In this document: positions 10,466 through 24,400 of the stretch, piece after piece | How positions within the stretch are numbered: the first letter of the stretch is position 1 | Layout of the letters: the number at the start of each line of letters is the position of its first letter | Assembly: GCA_025594325.1 (NCBI GenBank) | Contig: JANHCV010000015.1 | Location: forward strand, 186,001 to 250,000 | DNA length: 64,000 nucleotides | Direction: 5' to 3' | Source: Blastocladiella emersonii ATCC 22665 | Taxonomy: Eukaryota; Blastocladiomycota; Blastocladiomycetes; Blastocladiales; Blastocladiaceae | Made by a program: the position numbers and the translations under genes | The notes under the pieces: model-generated | What the model was told of the DNA's origin: nothing | Databases searched by the model: none | What the model saw: the letters and a program-made list of their open reading frames with translations, nothing else

Positions 10466-11755
10466 ATGAAGCCATCCGCAGATCATCACCACCAAGCACT
10501 AGCTGTTAACGACGGCGACGAGGAGGAGTCCATCAAGTCGGCGTCCGCTTCGCCCCGCCGCCGCCGCCCGTCGTCGACCAAGCCGGGCGCCCCGGCCCCG
10601 GCCCCGACCTCGCTCGCCATCGGCATCCTCCTCCTCCTCGGCCTGCTCACGCTCGTCTTCGCGCCCGCCGTGCGCGTCCACGACCCGTCCCTCCTGCCGC
10701 AGCGGTGGACGCCCGCGCGGGTCCTGTCCGAGCGCTCGTGCGCGGGCGCGTGGGCCGCGACGCTCGCGGGTCGGCCGCCCGCGTGCGACTGTTCGGCGCA
10801 GTGCACGGCGCGGCTGCCCGTGCCCGGAAACGATACCTCGACGTGCTGCCCCGACTACCGGCGCGTGAGCGACACGGTGGTCGACCACCTGGTCGCGACA
10901 GGCGTGGTGCGCGAGCGGTGGCGCGACCTCGGCCGCAACACGACCAGCGAGTGGCTGCTCGAGTACACGCGGCCGTCGCCGTGGCCCGTCCCCGCGCCGT
11001 GGCGGATCGGGGTGCTCGCGGTCGGCCGGCAGTGTCTCCGGCGCGGCGCGTGGGAGGATAACGGGATCTCGGCCGGCGGGTGGAAGCTCGAGTGCGCCGA
11101 CGCCGCGGACGTCGTGGTCGTGTTTGCGTCGGGCGTGACCAAGGGCACCGGCGAGGCCGAGGAGGACGACCAGCCTGACGCCGCGTACGCCGTGACCCCG
11201 TTCCCCGGCCCGACGGGCCCGCCCGTCCCGCGCACGCTGGCGGTAGCGGTCGGCAGCCTCGCGCGGCGCGCGGGCGCGCCACCCGGGCTCCCGGACTCGT
11301 TTTACTACGCGCAGCTGGCTGATCCGGCGTCGGCGCTCAAGGCGATCCTCGCGCGCCTCGAGTACTGCGGGTTCGCGTGCCACCTGCCCGCGGCGCTGCC
11401 GCCCGGCGGGCGCGCGCCGTTCGACCCGACGCCCGGCCGCCGGTGGCGCGTGAGCGAGCCGAAATACTCGCTGCAGCGCGGAGCCATCTCGCCCATCGAC
11501 TACGACGTGGCGCCCGAGCAGGTCGACGACGACTACGACCACGTCGTCCGCGAGTCCCACGGGAACATTGTGCCGTGGTCCGCGTGCATGCTCCGCCGCG
11601 TGCTCCTGCGCAACGCGACGGGAGACGGGATGGAGGCTGCGTGGGTCGACGTCTACAACTCGAGCTCGGGCGAGTGGCTCGATGCGGTGGAGCCCGACGC
11701 GTGGTTCAATGCGTGGCAGCCCGGCGAATCGTTGCCGTTCACCGCCACTTTGTAA
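10466..11755 (+). CDS. Type II membrane protein with somatomedin-B-like Cys motif, possible glycosyltransferase-like ectodomain
   Basis: Single exon, 429 residues, ATG at 10466 (cagccATGA). An Arg/Ser-rich cytosolic tail is followed by one membrane segment (about 49-70; LAIGILLLLGLLTLVFAP), giving a Golgi-type N-in topology. The ectodomain opens with a Cys cluster with the spacing of a somatomedin-B domain (SC...CDCSAQC...STCCPDY, about residues 88-131). The remainder has an alpha/beta look (WRIGVLAVGRQCL, ADVVVVFASG, LEYCGFACHLP) and N-glycosylation sequons, but I cannot place it in a known enzyme family. A Golgi glycosyltransferase or wall-modifying factor is a guess from topology. The N-terminal signal anchor and SMB-like motif are what the sequence shows. 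Confidence 0.65.
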   Translation: MKPSADHHHQALAVNDGDEEESIKSASASPRRRRPSSTKPGAPAPAPTSLAIGILLLLGLLTLVFAPAVRVHDPSLLPQRWTPARVLSERSCAGAWAATLAGRPPACDCSAQCTARLPVPGNDTSTCCPDYRRVSDTVVDHLVATGVVRERWRDLGRNTTSEWLLEYTRPSPWPVPAPWRIGVLAVGRQCLRRGAWEDNGISAGGWKLECADAADVVVVFASGVTKGTGEAEEDDQPDAAYAVTPFPGPTGPPVPRTLAVAVGSLARRAGAPPGLPDSFYYAQLADPASALKAILARLEYCGFACHLPAALPPGGRAPFDPTPGRRWRVSEPKYSLQRGAISPIDYDVAPEQVDDDYDHVVRESHGNIVPWSACMLRRVLLRNATGDGMEAAWVDVYNSSSGEWLDAVEPDAWFNAWQPGESLPFTATL

Positions 11756-12411
11756 AGACATTGTCGTCGTGTTCATTCAACAATGTATTGTTCACTCCCA
11801 CTATCCCGCTTGCGCTGCTGTCGGTGGTGAGCTTGCTGGTGAGCTTGCCGGATCGTCGGATGCGAGCCCAGCCGAGAAAGGCAAGCGTGGCGGCGCCACG
11901 GCCCGGACGCGATGCGCCACACGTCACGTGGGCCGTGTCTCCTGCTTTCTCACGCGCGCACGCTCGCGAGACGCGTCGCGATCGCGCCGCCCTGCTTCTT
12001 GCTTTCCTCTCCCTCCCCGCCCGCCCATCGTGTCACGACTGACTCAAAATCTGCGGAGCCACAGCTCGGGAGACACGGAGCGTGACCTCAGCCCACGCAC
12101 GCGTCGCGTCTCGCGCTGGACCGACCTCCCTCCTGAGCCTCGCGCACGGACGCGTCGCGCCTCGCCCCGCCCTAGCTCAACCCTCTCCTCGTGCACCTGT
12201 ACCTCAGCAATCTCATCTCATTCCATCCGTCGCGACCTTGCGCATTCGCCACCCGCAGGTCATTGCACTCCATCTACCACCATCTCGCGCGCGCGCAGGC
12301 CGCGTCGCATCGCATCGCATCGCATCGCATTCGATACCCCTCCATCCCTGCACACCACCCGCACACACCCGACCGCGACCGCGTGACCGACCGACGCTCA
12401 GCACCACCACC
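11756..12411. promoter_or_regulatory. Dynein gene upstream region
   Basis: 656 bp between the membrane protein and the dynein start. It is C/T-rich towards the 3' end, as in other leaders here, and contains a (TCGCA)n microsatellite. No gene is supported. Probable promoter and 5' UTR of the dynein gene. Confidence 0.45.
12306..12330 (+). repeat. (TCGCA)n microsatellite in the dynein leader
   Basis: About five perfect pentanucleotide units, roughly 85 nt upstream of the dynein ATG. A second simple repeat, (GC)n followed by (GT)n, ends the first intron at 12811-12832. Confidence 0.8.
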
Positions 12412-15400
12412 ATGGCGGACTCGGTGCAACCCACGACGGGCCTCGGCGGCGGCGGCGGGCTCGCTGCGGCGCCCGCGCGGGCCGAGCGCGGGTCGTCCAA
12501 CAACCTCAACCTGGGCGGCGGCGGCGAGGACCAGGCCAAGAAGAAGGCGGCGGCGGCCGCCGCGCAGGCCAACGCGCTCGAGAAGCGGCGCGCGAGCCTC
12601 GACCAGCGGCACCGCGCCCTGCTCGACAAGTTTGCCGAGTTCATCGGCGAGAAGGCGGCCGCGCTCGAGAACAGCCTGCTCGTCGGGACCAAGCTCGATA
12701 CCATGAACGACTTTTTCCGCGAGGGCGGGATTCGCCGGCTCATGCTGTTCTGGAGACGAGTACGTTTCGCGTCGACTCTCTGTGTGTTCTCCAGCGCCGA
12801 CTGACATCCCGCGCGCGCGCGTGTGTGTGTGTAGGACGACTCGCCAAAGGCAGTCCAAAAGTTCCAGCTGGTCGTCACGGACGGCGTCAAGGAGCAGGTC
12901 GGCGGGTCCGGCTGCTTCTTCGTGCGCCCCAACACCAAGGCCATCACGGTCGCCAACATCGGGTCCGACGTGTCGTTTGGCGTCATCAACCCGACCATCC
13001 TGCCGTCGCTCGCCGTCATGGTCAAGCACGTCATCATGCCCGCGCTCCGCGCCCAGGTACGCTGCTGCTTCGCGGCACCACCCGTCGGACCTCGGCCACT
13101 GACCAGGCTTCCGCGCGCGCCCGTGCGTATAGGAGAGCTGGGGCGAGCTGAGCAAGCAGACCAAGGGCGAGTCGTCCAAGGACTTCATCGAGTCGCTGCA
13201 GCGGTTCGTGTCCGAGGTGGAGGTGGCCATGCTCAACCTCAAGGACAGCGTGCAGCTGACGCCCGTGAGCGTGCCGCTCGACGCGTACGCGTCGCCGTCC
13301 GACTACATCAACGCGATCCACGACCCGGCCCTCATCAACGCGCTCGAGTCGGTCGTCTCCGAGTGGTGCAAGCAGATCGAGCAGGTGCTCGCCGAGTCGG
13401 AGCAGATGCGCAAGGAGGCCGACGATATCGGGCCCAACGCCGAGCTCGCCCACTGGAAGGCCCGCATGGTCAAGTTCAACTCCATCACGGACCAGCTCAA
13501 GACCCCCATGTGCAAGAAGGTCATCGGTATCCTCAACGCCGTCAAGTCCCGCGCCCTCCTGCGCACCTGGAAGGAGCTCGACAACCGCGTCACGGACGCG
13601 GCCAACGAGTCCAAGGTGCGCTCGCTCGCTGGTCACCGCGACGCCAACGGTCGACGACTGACTCTCCCTCGTACGCCCGTTCCCCCGAAATCTAGGACAA
13701 CGTCAAGTACCTGTACGCGCTCGAGCGGTTCTGCGAGCCGCTGTACCGGTCGGACCCCGTGGGCATGATCCCGGCGATCCCGGGGCTCATCAACGCCATC
13801 AAGATGATCTACTCGATCTCGCGGTACTACAACACGTCGGAGCGCATGACGTCGCTGTTCGTCAAGATCACCAACCAGATGATCACCGGGTGCAAGGAGT
13901 ACATCTACAAGGACGGCGGCGCCAAGCTGTGGGAGCAGGACCGGTCGGTGCTCATGCGCAAGCTGAGCGAGGCCATCAAGCTCAACGAGGCGTACCAGAT
14001 GTACTTCCACGAGACCAAGCGCAAGCTGCAGGAGACGCCCGCCGAGAAGCAGTTCGACTTCTCGGAAATGTACATCTTCGGCAAGTTCGACGCCTTCTGC
14101 AAGCGCATCCAGAAGGTCGTCGACATGTTCAGCGTCATCGAAAAGTTCTCCAAGCTCGAGACGCTCGGCGTCGAGGGCATGGACACGATCCTCAAGCGGT
14201 TCAACAACATTGTGACGCAGATGCAACGCAAGCCGTACGACATTCTCGACCACCGCAAGATGGAGTACGACTCGGACTACAGCTCGTTCAAGAAGCAGAT
14301 CGGCGACCTCGAGGGCGACCTGCAGCAGTTCATCGACAACTCGTTCGACCGCCTCTCCAACACGGAGCAGGCGCTGCTGCTGCTCGAGAAGTTTGCCGAG
14401 ATCAAGGACCTGCAGCTCGACCTCGAGTCCAAGCACATGTCCGTGTTCCAGCAGTACACGCGGCGCGACCTCGAGGGGATCCGCAAGCTGTACCAGAAGC
14501 ACAAGGACGCGCCGCCGATCCCGCGCAACATGCCGCCCGTCGCGGGCGCCATTGCGTGGGCGCGCCAGCTGTACCGGCGCATCGAGCGGCCCATGGCCTT
14601 CTTCGAGCAGCACACGCAGGTGCTCGCCTCGGCCGAGGCCAAGAAGCACGTCAAGAACTACAACCGCATCGCCCGCGCCCTCATCGAGTTCGAGATCCTG
14701 TACCACCAGGCCTGGCTCGGCACCGTCGACCAGTGCAAGGTCGGCCTGCAGGCGACGCTGCTCGTCGCCGACCACGCCGGCGCCCTGTTCGTCAACTTCG
14801 ACCCGCAGATCCTGCAGCTCATCAAGGAGACGCGCCACATGCAGCGCATGGGGCTCGAGGTGCCCGCCTCGCTCGCGGCCGTCGCCGAGAAGGAGCTCTA
14901 CTACAAGGGCGTGTACATGGACCTGTGCGCGGTGCTGCAGTCGAAGCGCGCGATCCTCGAGCGCGTGCCCAACATCCTCAAGGACGCGATCGCCCCGCAC
15001 GTCCAGACCCTCGACAAGGCGCTGTCGCCCGGGCTCCTGGCCCTGACGTGGTCGTCGCTCAACCTCGAGGGCTACATTGCCAACTGCACGGCGCAGATTG
15101 CCCGGCTCGAGGAGCTCGTCGACAAGGTGCTCGACATCGCGACGTGCCGCATCTCGGTCGGCCTGCACAAGCTCGCCGAGATGATGCTGTGCGACGTGCC
15201 CGGCGACACGGAGCAGCGGTCGCTCGAGCAGTTCCTCGACAAGACCGAGAAGCGGTGCGCGGCCGTGGTCCAGGCCATCAACAACCGCAGCAACCTCGTC
15301 GAGAGCGCGACGCGCGACCTGATCGCCGAGCTGCAGCGCGGCGTGCCCGAGGCCGCCATCAAGGGCGACCTGCGGTTCTCGTTCGAGAAGGTCTACTTCC

Positions 15401-18400
15401 ACTACAACATGCAGAACCTCGAGGCGCTCGTCCAGAGCACCAAGGGCTCGCTCGACCTACTCAAGTCGCGCCTCGGCAACTACACGTCCAACCAGTACGG
15501 CAAGTCCGGCACGCAGAAGCCCTTCTTCCGCGCCGAGCTGGTGCTGCTCATCCCGAACGTGGTGCTGCAGCCCAAGCTTGAGGACATCCAGGCGGCCATC
15601 TCTAAGGCGTCGACCATGATCATCGACATCTCCCGCCGCCTGTCCACGTCGTGGCGCAAGTACCTCGACGACCCCGCCGACGCGCACCTCGCCAAGAACC
15701 CCGAGGACACGTCGCAGGTGTCCAACAACAAGGACGTGTCCAAGATCGCGGTGGTGCTGTCGTCGACGGTCAACTCGATGAAGAAGGACCTCGAGGCGCA
15801 CCGCGAGCAGTTCTCGCGGTTTGACTTTTTGTGGAAGGAGGACAAGACCGAGACGATCCAGAAGTTCCTGTCGTCGAACCCGACCATCGCCGACTTCGAG
15901 GCCGAGATCAACCGGTACGAGATCATCGAGCGCGACATTGGCGAGATCCCGACGTCGACGCAGATCGGGCTCCTGTCCGTGTCGTCGGACCCGCTCAAGC
16001 TCGCGCTCATGACCGAGACCAAGGAGTGGAAGCACGTCTACGGGCTCAACCTCAACCTCAAGGTCAAGCAGGACATGGAGGGCCTCATCGACTACATGGA
16101 GAAGCAGACGCTCAAGCTGTCGCGCAAGATCTCCGACATTGACGACCTGCGCCTCGCCGTCACGACGCTGTCCGAGATCCGCGAGACCGAGGTCGACATC
16201 GACATGAAGGTGCAGCCCATCGAGGAGGCGTACCAGCTGCTCAACAAGCACGGGATCACGGTGAGCAAGGAGGAGACCGAGATGGTCGACTCGCTGCGGT
16301 ACTCGTGGAAGAAGCTCAAGTCGCTCGTCATCGAGGTGCAGACCAACCTGTCGCTGATCCAGCCCAAGTTCAAGGCCGACCTCATCTCGTCGGTGCAAAA
16401 GTTCTCGCAGGACGTGGACGGGTTCACGGCCGAGTACACGGAGAACGGGCCCATGGCCGGCAACATCCCGCCCAAGACGGCCAGCGAGCGGCTCAACGTG
16501 TTCCAGCGCGCCTTCGACGAGCTCAACCGCAAGTGGGAGACGTACTCGGCCGGCGAGGACCTTTTCTGTCTCCCCGTGACGCCGTTCCCGACGCTGGTCC
16601 GCATCAAGAAGGAGCTCAAGCTGCTGCAGAACCTATACTCGCTGTACACGGACGTGCTCGAGAAGCGCACCACCTACTACGAGATGCTGTGGTCCGAGGT
16701 CGATTTCGCCCGCATCACCAACGAGGTGGCCGACTTCCAGAACAAGATCAAGAAGCTGCCCAAGGCCATCAAGGACTGGGACGCGTTCATGGAGCTCAAG
16801 AAGATCGTCGACGACCTGACGGACGTGGTCCCGCTGCTCGAGATGATGTCGCACAAGGCGATCCAGAAGCGGCACTGGGACACGATCATGAAGATCACCA
16901 AGTCGACCTTCAACCTCGACCCCGAGATGTTCTACCTGCGCAACCTGCTCGAGGCGCCGCTGCTCAAGTTCCGCGAGGACATCGAGGACACGTGCACGGC
17001 CGCCGTCAAGGAGGCCGACATCGAGGTCAAGCTCAAGCAGGTGATCGCCGACTGGGAGGACCGCTCGTTCGTGTTCGCCGGGTTCAAGACGCGCGGCAAC
17101 CTAATCCTCAAGCCCGCGGCCACGTCCGAGATCATCTCGGCCATGGAGGACTCGCTCATGACGCTGGCCTCGCTCATGTCGAACCGGTTCAACGGGCCCT
17201 TCAAGGCCGACATCCAGCAGTGGGTCTACAACCTGAGTACCGCGTCCGAGGTGATCGAGAGCTGGCTCGCGGTGCAGAACCTGTGGATCTACCTCGAGGC
17301 CGTATTCGTGGGCGGCGACATCGCCAAGCAGATGCCCAAGGAGGCCAAGCGGTTCCAGAACATCGACAAGTCGTGGTGCAAGATCATGGGCTCGGCCAAC
17401 GAGAACCCGAACGTGATCAAGTGCTGCGTCACCGACGAGTCGATCCGCAACCTGCTCCCGCACATGACCGAGCAGCTCGAGCTGTGCCAAAAGTCGCTGT
17501 CGGGCTACCTCGAGTCCAAACGCGCCGTGTTCCCGCGGTTCTACTTCGTGTCGGACCCGGCGCTGCTCGAGATCCTCGGCCAGGCCTCGGACTCGCACAC
17601 GATCCAGGCGCACCTCAAGTCCGTGTTCGACAACGTCAACGCCGTGACGTTCCACGAGAAGGAGTACGACAAGATCATCGGGCTCGAGTCGTCCGAGGGC
17701 GAGAAGATCCCGCTCAGCAAGCCGATGCTCGCGTCGGGCAACGTCGAGATGTGGCTCGGGCTCCTGCTCAAGTCGATGCAGACGGCCATCAACGACATTA
17801 TCCGCGAGGCGGCGATCCGCATGAACGACATGCCGCTGACCAAGTTCCTCGACGACTACCCGGCGCAGATCGGCCTGCTGTGCCTGCAGATCGGGTGGAC
17901 GGCCATGTCCGAGGAGGCGCTCGCCAACTGCAAGTCGGACAAGAAGAAGATGGCCAACACGAACCAGCGCGTCACGGACATCCTCAACACGCTCATCGAG
18001 GTGACGACCAAGGACCTGAGCAAGATGGACCGCGTCAAGTACGAGACGTTCATCACGATCCAGGTCCACCACCGCGACGTGTTCGAGAAGCTGCTCAAGA
18101 TGCACATCCGGTCGCCCGACGACTTCGAGTGGCTCAAGCAGTGCCGCTTCTACTGGCGCGAGACCAAGGACGCGTGCATCTGCTCCATCACCAACTTCGA
18201 CTTCCGGTACCAGTGCGAGTACCTCGGGTGCACGGACCGGCTCGTCATCACGCCGCTCACGGACCGGTGCTACATCACGCTCGCGCAGGCGCTCGGCATG
18301 TCGCTCGGCGGCTCGCCCGCGGGCCCCGCCGGCACGGGCAAGACCGAGACGACCAAGGATCTCGGCAAGGCGCTCGGCAAGTGGGTCGTCGTGTTCAACT

Positions 18401-21400
18401 GCTCGGACCAGATGGACTACCGCGGCCTCGGCCGTATCTACAAGGGGCTCGCGCAGTCCGGGTGCTGGGGCTGCTTCGACGAGTTCAACCGCATCGAGCT
18501 GCCCGTGCTCAGTGTCGCGGCGCAGCAGATTGGCTGCGTGTTCGCCGCGCGCAAGGAGCGCAAGGCCTCGTTCATCTTCACGGACGGCGACGTGGTCGAG
18601 CTCAACCCCGAGGTCGGCATGTTCATCACCATGAACCCGGGTTACGCCGGCCGCGTCGAGCTGCCCGAGAACCTCAAGGTGCACTTCCGCTACGTGGCCA
18701 TGATGGTGCCCGACCGCCAGATCATCATCCGCGTCAAGCTCGCCGGGTGCGGTTTCATCCAGAACATCATCCTGGCCAAGAAGTTCTTCGTGCTGTACCG
18801 GCTCTGCGAGGAGCAGCTTTCCAAGCAGGTGCACTACGACTTCGGCCTGCGCAACATCCTCTCGGTGCTGCGCACGTGCGGGTCCGTCAAGCGCGCCAAC
18901 CCCGAGGACTCGGAGCAGATGATCATCATGCGCGTGCTGCGCGACATGAACCTGTCCAAGCTCGTCGACGAGGACGAGGCCCTGTTCATGTCGCTCATCA
19001 ACGACCTGTTCCCGGGGCTCACCGCCAACAAGGGCAGCTACCCGAACGTCGAGGCGGCCATCGACCAGCAGCTCGCCGAGTCCGGGCTCATCTCGCACCC
19101 GCCGTGGGTGCTCAAGGTGATCCAGCTGTACGAGACGGCCAAGGTGCGCCACGGCATCATGGTGCTCGGGCCGACGGGCACGGGCAAGACGCGGTGCATC
19201 CACACGCTGCTCAAGGCCATGACGGCGTGTGGTGAGCCGCACAAGGAGGTGCGCATGAACCCCAAGGCCATCACCGACTACCAGATGTTCGGGCGGCTCG
19301 ACGTTGCCACCAACGACTGGACGGACGGTATCTTCTCGTCGCTGTGGCGCAAGACGCTCAAGAAGAAGGGCGAGGTGATCTGGATCGTGCTCGACGGCCC
19401 CGTCGACGCCGTGTGGATCGAGAACCTCAACTCGGTGCTCGACGACAACAAATGCCTCACGCTCGCCAACGGCGACCGCCTGCCCATGTCGCCCGCGTGC
19501 AAGCTCGTGTTCGAGGTGCACTCGCTGCGCAACGCGTCGCCCGCCACCGTCTCGCGGTGCGGTATGATCTACATCGGCATCACGGCGCTGACGTGGGACA
19601 TCTACGTGCAAGGCTGGTACAAGACGCGCGCGCCGCAGGAGGTGGGCGTGCTCGAGCCGCTGTTCAACATGTCGTTTGGCCCCGCACTCAACTACATCTA
19701 CCACGAGCTGCACCCGAAGATGACGGTGCCCAAGAACTCGTTCATCACCAACACGACGCTGCTGCTCAACGGGCTCATCCCCAAGGCCGACTCGGGCAAG
19801 GCCGTGACCTCGGACTACCTCGGCAAGCTCTACGTCTTCTCCATGTTCTGGTCGCTCGGGTCGCTGCTCGAGCTGGACGAGCGCAAGAAGCTGCAGGTGT
19901 TCCTGCTCGAAAAGTACCCGAACCTCGACTACCCGCCGCTCGACGCGTCGACGCAGGACACGTTCTACGAGTACTACGTCAACGACCAGGGCCACTGGCA
20001 GCACTGGCGCGACCGCGTCACCGAGTGGAACTACCCGCAGGACCACACGCCCGAGTTCTCGTCCATCATCATCCCGACGGTCGACAACGTGCGCACCGAG
20101 TTCCTCGTCGACACGATCGCGCGCCAGGGCAAGTCGGTGCTGCTCATCGGCGAGCCCGGTACCGCCAAGACGGTGACCATCATGCGGTACCTCGCCAAGC
20201 TGCCCGCCGAGACGTCGCTGTTCAAGGGCGTCAACTTCTCGTCGGCGACCACGCCCAACATCTACCAGCGCACCGTCGAGTCGTTTGTCGACAAGCGCAT
20301 GGGCACGACGTACGGCCCGCCCGCCGGCAAGAAGATGACCATCTTCATCGACGACATCAACATGCCCGAGATCAACGAGTGGGGCGACCAGGTCACGGCC
20401 GAGATCCTGCGCCAGCTCGTCGAGTACCAGGGCTTCTACTCGCTCGACCGTCCCGGCGAGTGGACGACCATCGTCGACCTGCAGTTCCTCGGCGCCATGA
20501 TGCACCCCGGTGGTGGCCGTAACGACATTCCGTCGCGGCTCAAGCGCCAGTTCTCGGTGTTCAACTGCACGATCCCGTCGGACGTGTCGGTCGACAAGAT
20601 CTTCGGGACCATGCTCGAGGGCCACTTCTCGGCGGCGCGCAAGTTCCCCGAGGACGTGATCCAGCTCGCGACCAAGGTGGCGTCGCTGACGCGGCGGCTG
20701 TGGCAGCTCACCAAGTCCAAGATGCTGCCGACGCCGGCCAAGTTCCACTACATCTTCAACCTGCGCGACCTGTCGCGCATCATGCAGGGCATGCTCAACA
20801 CCAACTCGGAGGTGATCTGCAACGCCAAGATGCTCATGTCGCTGTGGGAGCACGAGTGCTCGCGCGTGCTGCCCGACCGGTTCACCAACGGCGAGGACAT
20901 TGACTGGTTCAACCGGACCATGACCAACTTTATCACCAAGGAGCTCGGCGACGAGTTTGGCCAGGTCGTCGGCAGCCGCAGCTACTTTGTCGACTTCATG
21001 CGCGACCCGCCCGAGCCCGACGACCCGGAGATCGAGATCAACCCCGAGGACTTCAAGATCTACGAGAAGATCCCGTCGTTCGAGGTGCTGCGCGCGCGGC
21101 TCATGGAGTTCATGAAGCAGTACAACGAGGCGATCCGCGGGTCCAAGATGGACCTCGTGCTGTTCGAGGACGCCATGAAGCACATCATCCGCATCTCGCG
21201 CATCATCCGCACGCCGCGCGGGTCGGCCCTGCTCGTCGGTGTTGGCGGCTCGGGCAAGCAGTCGCTCACGCGCCTCGCCTCGTTCATCGCCAAGGCCCAG
21301 GTGTTCCAGATCGCCATCTCCAAGAACTACTCGGTCACCAACCTCATGGAGGACTTCAAGGCCATGTACAAGGTCGCGGGCCTGCTCGGCAAACCCGCCA

Positions 21401-24400
21401 CCTTCATCTTCACTGACAACGAGGTCAAGGAGGAGAGCTTCCTCGGGTACATCAACAACATCCTGACGTCGGGCGAGGTCGCCAACCTGTTCCCCAAGGA
21501 CGAGGTGATCGCCATCTCGTCGGACATGCGGCCGATCATGAAGAAGCAGCGGCCGACGACGACCGACACCATGGAGAACCTGTGGCAGTTCTTCATCGAC
21601 CGCGTCAAGGCGAACCTGCACATTGTGCTGTGTTTCTCGCCCGTCGGCGAAAAGTTCCGCAACCGCGCGCTCAAGTTCCCCGGGCTCATCTCGGGCTGCA
21701 CCATGGACTGGTTCACCAAGTGGCCCAACGAGGCGCTGCGCGCCGTGTCCGAGAAGTTTGTCAGCGAGATGGAGCTCGTGTGCTCGGACACGGTGCGGCG
21801 CGAGGTCATCAACCACATGGCCTTCACGCACGACCTCGTCACGGACGTGTGCGACCAGTACTTCCAGCAGTTCCGCCGCCGCACCCACGTCACGCCCAAA
21901 TCGTACCTGTCGTTCATCAACGCGTACAAGGTCCTGTACAAGCAGAAGCGCGCTGAGGTCGGCGAGCTCGCGGACCGCATGAACATGGGCCTCAGCAAGC
22001 TGCTCGAGGCCGCGCAGTCGGTGGCCGTGCTGCAGCAGGAGCTCGTGGTCAAGGAGAAGGACCTGGCCGTCGCGTCCAAGGCCGCCGACGAGGTGCTGGC
22101 CGACGTGACGGTGAGTACCGCGGCCGCCGAGAAGGTCAAGGACGAGGTGCTCAAGGTCAAGACCAAGGCCGAGGCCATGGCCAACAACATCAAGGCCGAC
22201 AAGATGGTGGCCGAGGGCGAGCTCGAGGCGGCGAAGCCCGCGCTCGAAGAAGCCGCGAGCGCGCTCAACTCGATCCAGCCGTCGCACATCTCGTCGGTGC
22301 GCAAGCTCGCCAAGCCGCCGCACCTCATCATGCGCATCATGGACGGCGTGATCCTGCTGCAGAAGCGCAAGATCGACGCGGTCACGCAGGATGCGGACCG
22401 GCCGTGCTGCCGGCCGTCGTGGTCCGAGTCGCTCAAGCTCATGTCGACGCCCGACTTCCTGAGTTCGCTGCTCAACTTCCCCAAGGACGAGATCAACGAG
22501 GAGACGGTTGAGCTGCTGCAGCCGTACCTCGAGATGCCCGACTTCACGCTCGAGGGCGCCAAGAAGGTGTCGTCGGATGTCGCCGGTCTCGCGTCGTGGG
22601 TCCGCGCCATGTGCTCGTACTACTCGATCAACAAGAAGGTGATCCCGCTCAAGGCCAACCTGATCGTGCAGGAGCACAAGCTGTCGCTCGCCATGGACGA
22701 GCTCAACTCGGCGCAGGCCGTGCTCGACGAGAAGCAGGCCGTGCTCGACGTGCTGCGCGAGCGGTACAACCAGGCCATCGCGACCAAGCAGGCGCTGCAG
22801 GCCGACGCCGACAGCTGCAAGCGCAAGATGTCGGCGGCCACGGCGCTCATTTCCGGACTCAAGGGCGAAAAGGACCGCTGGACGCAGCAGTCCAAGGAGT
22901 TTGCCGAGCGCATCGGCCGGCTCGTCGGCGACATCATGCTGTGCTGCGCGTTCCTGTCGTACTCGGGCCCGTTCAACTACCTGTTCCGCAACCAGCTCAT
23001 GGCCGACTGGAAGAAGGAGCTCCTCGCGCGCAAGATCCCGTTCACGCAGGACCTCGACATCATCGGCATGCTCGTCGACAACACGACCATTGGCGAGTGG
23101 AACATCCAGGGCCTGCCGACGGACGAGCTGTCGATCCAGAACGGTATCATCGTCAGCCGCGGCTCGCGGTTCCCGCTGCTCATCGACCCGCAGGGCCAGG
23201 CCAAGTCGTGGATCCGCAACCGCGAGGAGCAGAACAAGCTGCAGATCACGAACCTCAACTCCAAGTACTTCCGGCAGCACGTCGAAGACTGCGTCGGCGG
23301 TGGGCGCCCGCTGCTCATCGAGGACGTGGAGGAGACGCTCGACCCGACGCTCGACAACATCCTCGAGAAGAACCTGATCAAGTCGGGCAAGTCGTTCAAG
23401 GTCGTGTTCGGCGACAAGGAGCTCGACTTCACCGAGGGCTTCTGCCTGTACATCACGACCAAGCTGCCCAACCCGTCCTACACGCCCGAAATCTCGGCCA
23501 AGACGTCCATCATCGACTTCACCGTCACCCAGAAGGGGCTCGAGGACCAGCTGCTCGGCCGCGTCATTTTGCGCGAGAAGCAGGAGCTCGAGACGGAGCG
23601 GACCAAGCTCCTCGAGGAGGTACGGAGACTGACGTGGCGCTGCACTCGCGCGACGGTCGACTAACGATTCTCGTGCGACACCGTAGGTCAACTCGAACAA
23701 GAAGAAGATGAAGCAGCTCGAGGACAACCTGCTGCAGCGCCTGACGTCGACGCAGGGCTCGCTGGTCGACGACGAGTCGCTCATCGAGGTGCTGGCCACG
23801 ACCAAGGTGACGGCCGAGGAGGTCAACGAGAAGCTCACGATCGCGGCCGAGACGCAGAAGAAGATTGGAGTGGCGCGCGAGGAGTACCGCCCCGTGGCGA
23901 CGCGCGGCAGTATCATCTACTTCCTGATCGCCGAGCTGTCCATGGTCAGCGTCATGTACCAGACGTCGCTGCGGCAGTTCCTGCAGCTGTTCGACGAGTC
24001 CATGGAGAAGTCGGCGCCGTCGCCGATCCCGAGCAAGCGCATCCAGAACATCATCGAGTACTGCACGTTCCGCGCGTTCGTGTACATTTCGCGCGGCCTG
24101 TACGAGGTGCACAAGGTCATGTTTGTGCTGCTGCTCGCGCTCAAGATCGACATCCCCGCGGGCAAGGTGACGCACGACGAGTTCCGCACCTTCATTCGTG
24201 GTGGTGCTGCGCTCGACATCAACGCGGTGCCCAAGAAGCCGTTCGGGTGGATCCCGGACATCACCTGGCTCAACATCGTGGCCATCTCGCGCATGTCGGC
24301 GTTCAGCGACCTGCTTAGCCAGATCAGCAAGAACGAGAAGGCGTGGCGCACGTGGTACGAGAAGGACGCGCCCGAAAACGACGTGCTCCCCTCGGGGTAC

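Noticed and set aside
17101-23916. Very long open frame (about 2270 codons) antisense to dynein
   Set aside because: Its frame is kept open by the strongly C/G-ending codons of the dynein gene. The translation is Arg/Leu/Val/Asp-rich with no domain, and dynein motifs on the other strand are unmistakable.
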